Positions 63,454 through 64,000 of a stretch of DNA of 64,000 nucleotides are shown here, in pieces (within the stretch, counting starts at the first letter, position 1; each line of letters starts with the position of its first letter). Both the position numbers and the translations under genes were made by a program. This stretch comes from Magnetospira sp. QH-2 (lineage in GTDB: Bacteria > Pseudomonadota > Alphaproteobacteria > Rhodospirillales > Magnetospiraceae). Where the stretch lies: positions 2,430,001 to 2,494,000 of the forward strand of contig NZ_FO538765.1 in the NCBI RefSeq assembly GCF_000968135.1. Direction: 5' to 3'. The notes under the pieces were generated by a model that was given only the letters and a program-made list of their open reading frames with translations, had not been told where the DNA came from and made no database searches.

Positions 63454-63527
63454 ACAATTGGCGCATGACAGTTCAATGTCATCGGGTAAACTACATCGGT
63501 TGACAGGATTAGTCGAGGTTGCACCGA

Positions 63528-63932
63528 ATGAGCCATCTTGAATGGGATAAGAATTGGGAAACCGGGCATCCCCTGATCGACTTTGATCACCGCACTTTGG
63601 TTGAACTGGCCAACCGACTGCGCGAGCTTTTGCACCAAGCGCCGGACCTTTCGGCCATTGATCATTTCATGGTGCGGCTCAGTGACCTGGTTCACAAGCA
63701 CTTACCTCGGGAAGAGGAGATCCTCCGACTTTCCAATTTTCCGGATTTGCTCGAGCATATGAAGGAACATCAGATAATCGCTGACCGGTTCCGCCATGTT
63801 TCCGACATCTGGCATCGCGACCCGGATAATCTTATCCTGGATCACGTGCTGGCCTTCGTCGATGACTGGCTAGAGCTGCATACCCGGCACGAATTCGGCC
63901 CGCTTTCCGAACATCTGGCAACACAGACATAA
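63528..63932 (+). CDS. bacteriohemerythrin-like protein
   Basis: A 134-aa four-helix protein with hemerythrin ligands: His in L-I-D-F-D-H-R-T-L, H-L-P-R-E (HxxxE), H-M-K-E-H (HxxxH) and His in L-H-T-R-H-E-F-G. The usual final ligand pattern H-I-x-x-x-D is altered, so the iron site may be atypical. It probably binds oxygen at a diiron centre or stores iron. ATG 63528 with GAGG 9 nt upstream is preferred over TTG 63519. Confidence 0.88.
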   Translation: MSHLEWDKNWETGHPLIDFDHRTLVELANRLRELLHQAPDLSAIDHFMVRLSDLVHKHLPREEEILRLSNFPDLLEHMKEHQIIADRFRHVSDIWHRDPDNLILDHVLAFVDDWLELHTRHEFGPLSEHLATQT

Positions 63933-63956
63933 AAAAGGGCGGGAATGATCCCGCCC
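63931..63956 (-). terminator. leftward terminator at the right edge
   Basis: Perfect 8-bp stem GGGCGGGA / TCCCGCCC with loop ATGA. On the minus strand it is followed by TTTTTT, so it ends transcription coming from the right. On the plus strand it could also help to end the hemerythrin transcript. Confidence 0.85.
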
Positions 63957-63984
63957 TCATCGTTCTTGCCGTTGCCGCCTGGGC

Positions 63985-64000
63985 TTAGTTCTTTTCCTTA
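63985..64000 (-). CDS. 3' end of a leftward gene, four codons visible
   Basis: Read leftward, the last bases give K-E-K-N followed by TAA (63985-63987), 28 nt before a strong leftward terminator. The gene itself lies outside the window and cannot be identified. Confidence 0.3.

Overview
The window looks like chromosomal DNA from a GC-rich alphaproteobacterium, most likely a free-living Rhodospirillales-type organism. The grounds are a short prolyl-tRNA synthetase without the editing insertion, a phasin, a cytochrome c-prime, a DnaE2-type polymerase, TadE-like pseudopilins, a Maf-type flagellin-modification protein and strong Shine-Dalgarno sites. No rRNA, tRNA or CRISPR array was seen. Genus and species cannot be fixed from the sequence alone.

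Layout. 1-6.4 kb: end of an alpha/beta hydrolase, a YgiQ-type radical SAM protein, then a zinc block (znuB, znuC and zur leftward; hisI and a COG0523/CobW GTPase rightward). 6.4-10.3 kb: small genes (a 56-aa membrane protein, a SleB-type hydrolase, a DUF302 protein, a GIY-YIG protein with a probable CTG start) among several repeat families and strong hairpins. 10.3-13.6 kb: proS-lolC-lolD. 13.6-18.2 kb: a rearranged accessory island holding a 196-bp duplicate of a toxin-like gene, an IS5/IS427-type element, a frame-broken IS1380-type element and a frameshifted polymorphic-toxin-like gene. 18.5-24.6 kb: dnaE2 and ppc, convergent. 24.6-28.4 kb: a diheme periplasmic protein, a PhoX-like (DUF839) protein and a 57-aa protein. 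28.5-31.7 kb: recQ, an acetyltransferase and an exported SH3-like protein. 31.7-34 kb: an MbcA/ParS-like protein and a phasin whose upstream region carries two palindromes with the same core, then a lipoprotein. 34-37.3 kb: D,D-carboxypeptidase, diheme cytochrome c and two TadE-like pseudopilins. 37.4-40.3 kb: FAH-family hydrolase, a hydroxypyruvate isomerase-like gene cut at its 3' end by a repeat, and a CpdA-like phosphodiesterase. 41-45.5 kb: MFS carrier, Maf-like protein and CgeB-like glycosyltransferase. 45.5-53.9 kb: icd, exported protein, HAD phosphatase, LOG protein, cytochrome c-prime, acetyltransferase, cytochrome b561, LysM protein, psd and pssA. 53.8-58.6 kb: a PadR-RND efflux operon. 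58.7-64 kb: a REC-PAS-GGDEF-EAL protein with a partner REC protein, an FAD oxidoreductase, TerB-like and hemerythrin proteins.

How things work together. The left block combines zinc import, its repressor, a zinc-dependent histidine enzyme and a probable zinc chaperone. psd and pssA form the phosphatidylethanolamine route. PadR, the membrane fusion protein and the RND pump are a self-contained, probably self-regulated efflux unit. The Maf-like and CgeB-like genes suggest surface or flagellin glycosylation.

Most notable signal: a dispersed intergenic repeat of about 105 bp (called R1), with six copies at five places. It has two hairpin modules whose arms co-vary and is bordered by CTAG. In three places the TAG of that border serves as the stop codon of the neighbouring gene, and in one of them the gene (hyi-like) has lost its conserved C-terminus. 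A second repeat family (R2, three copies) and a foldback element (R3) lie in the same intergenic regions.
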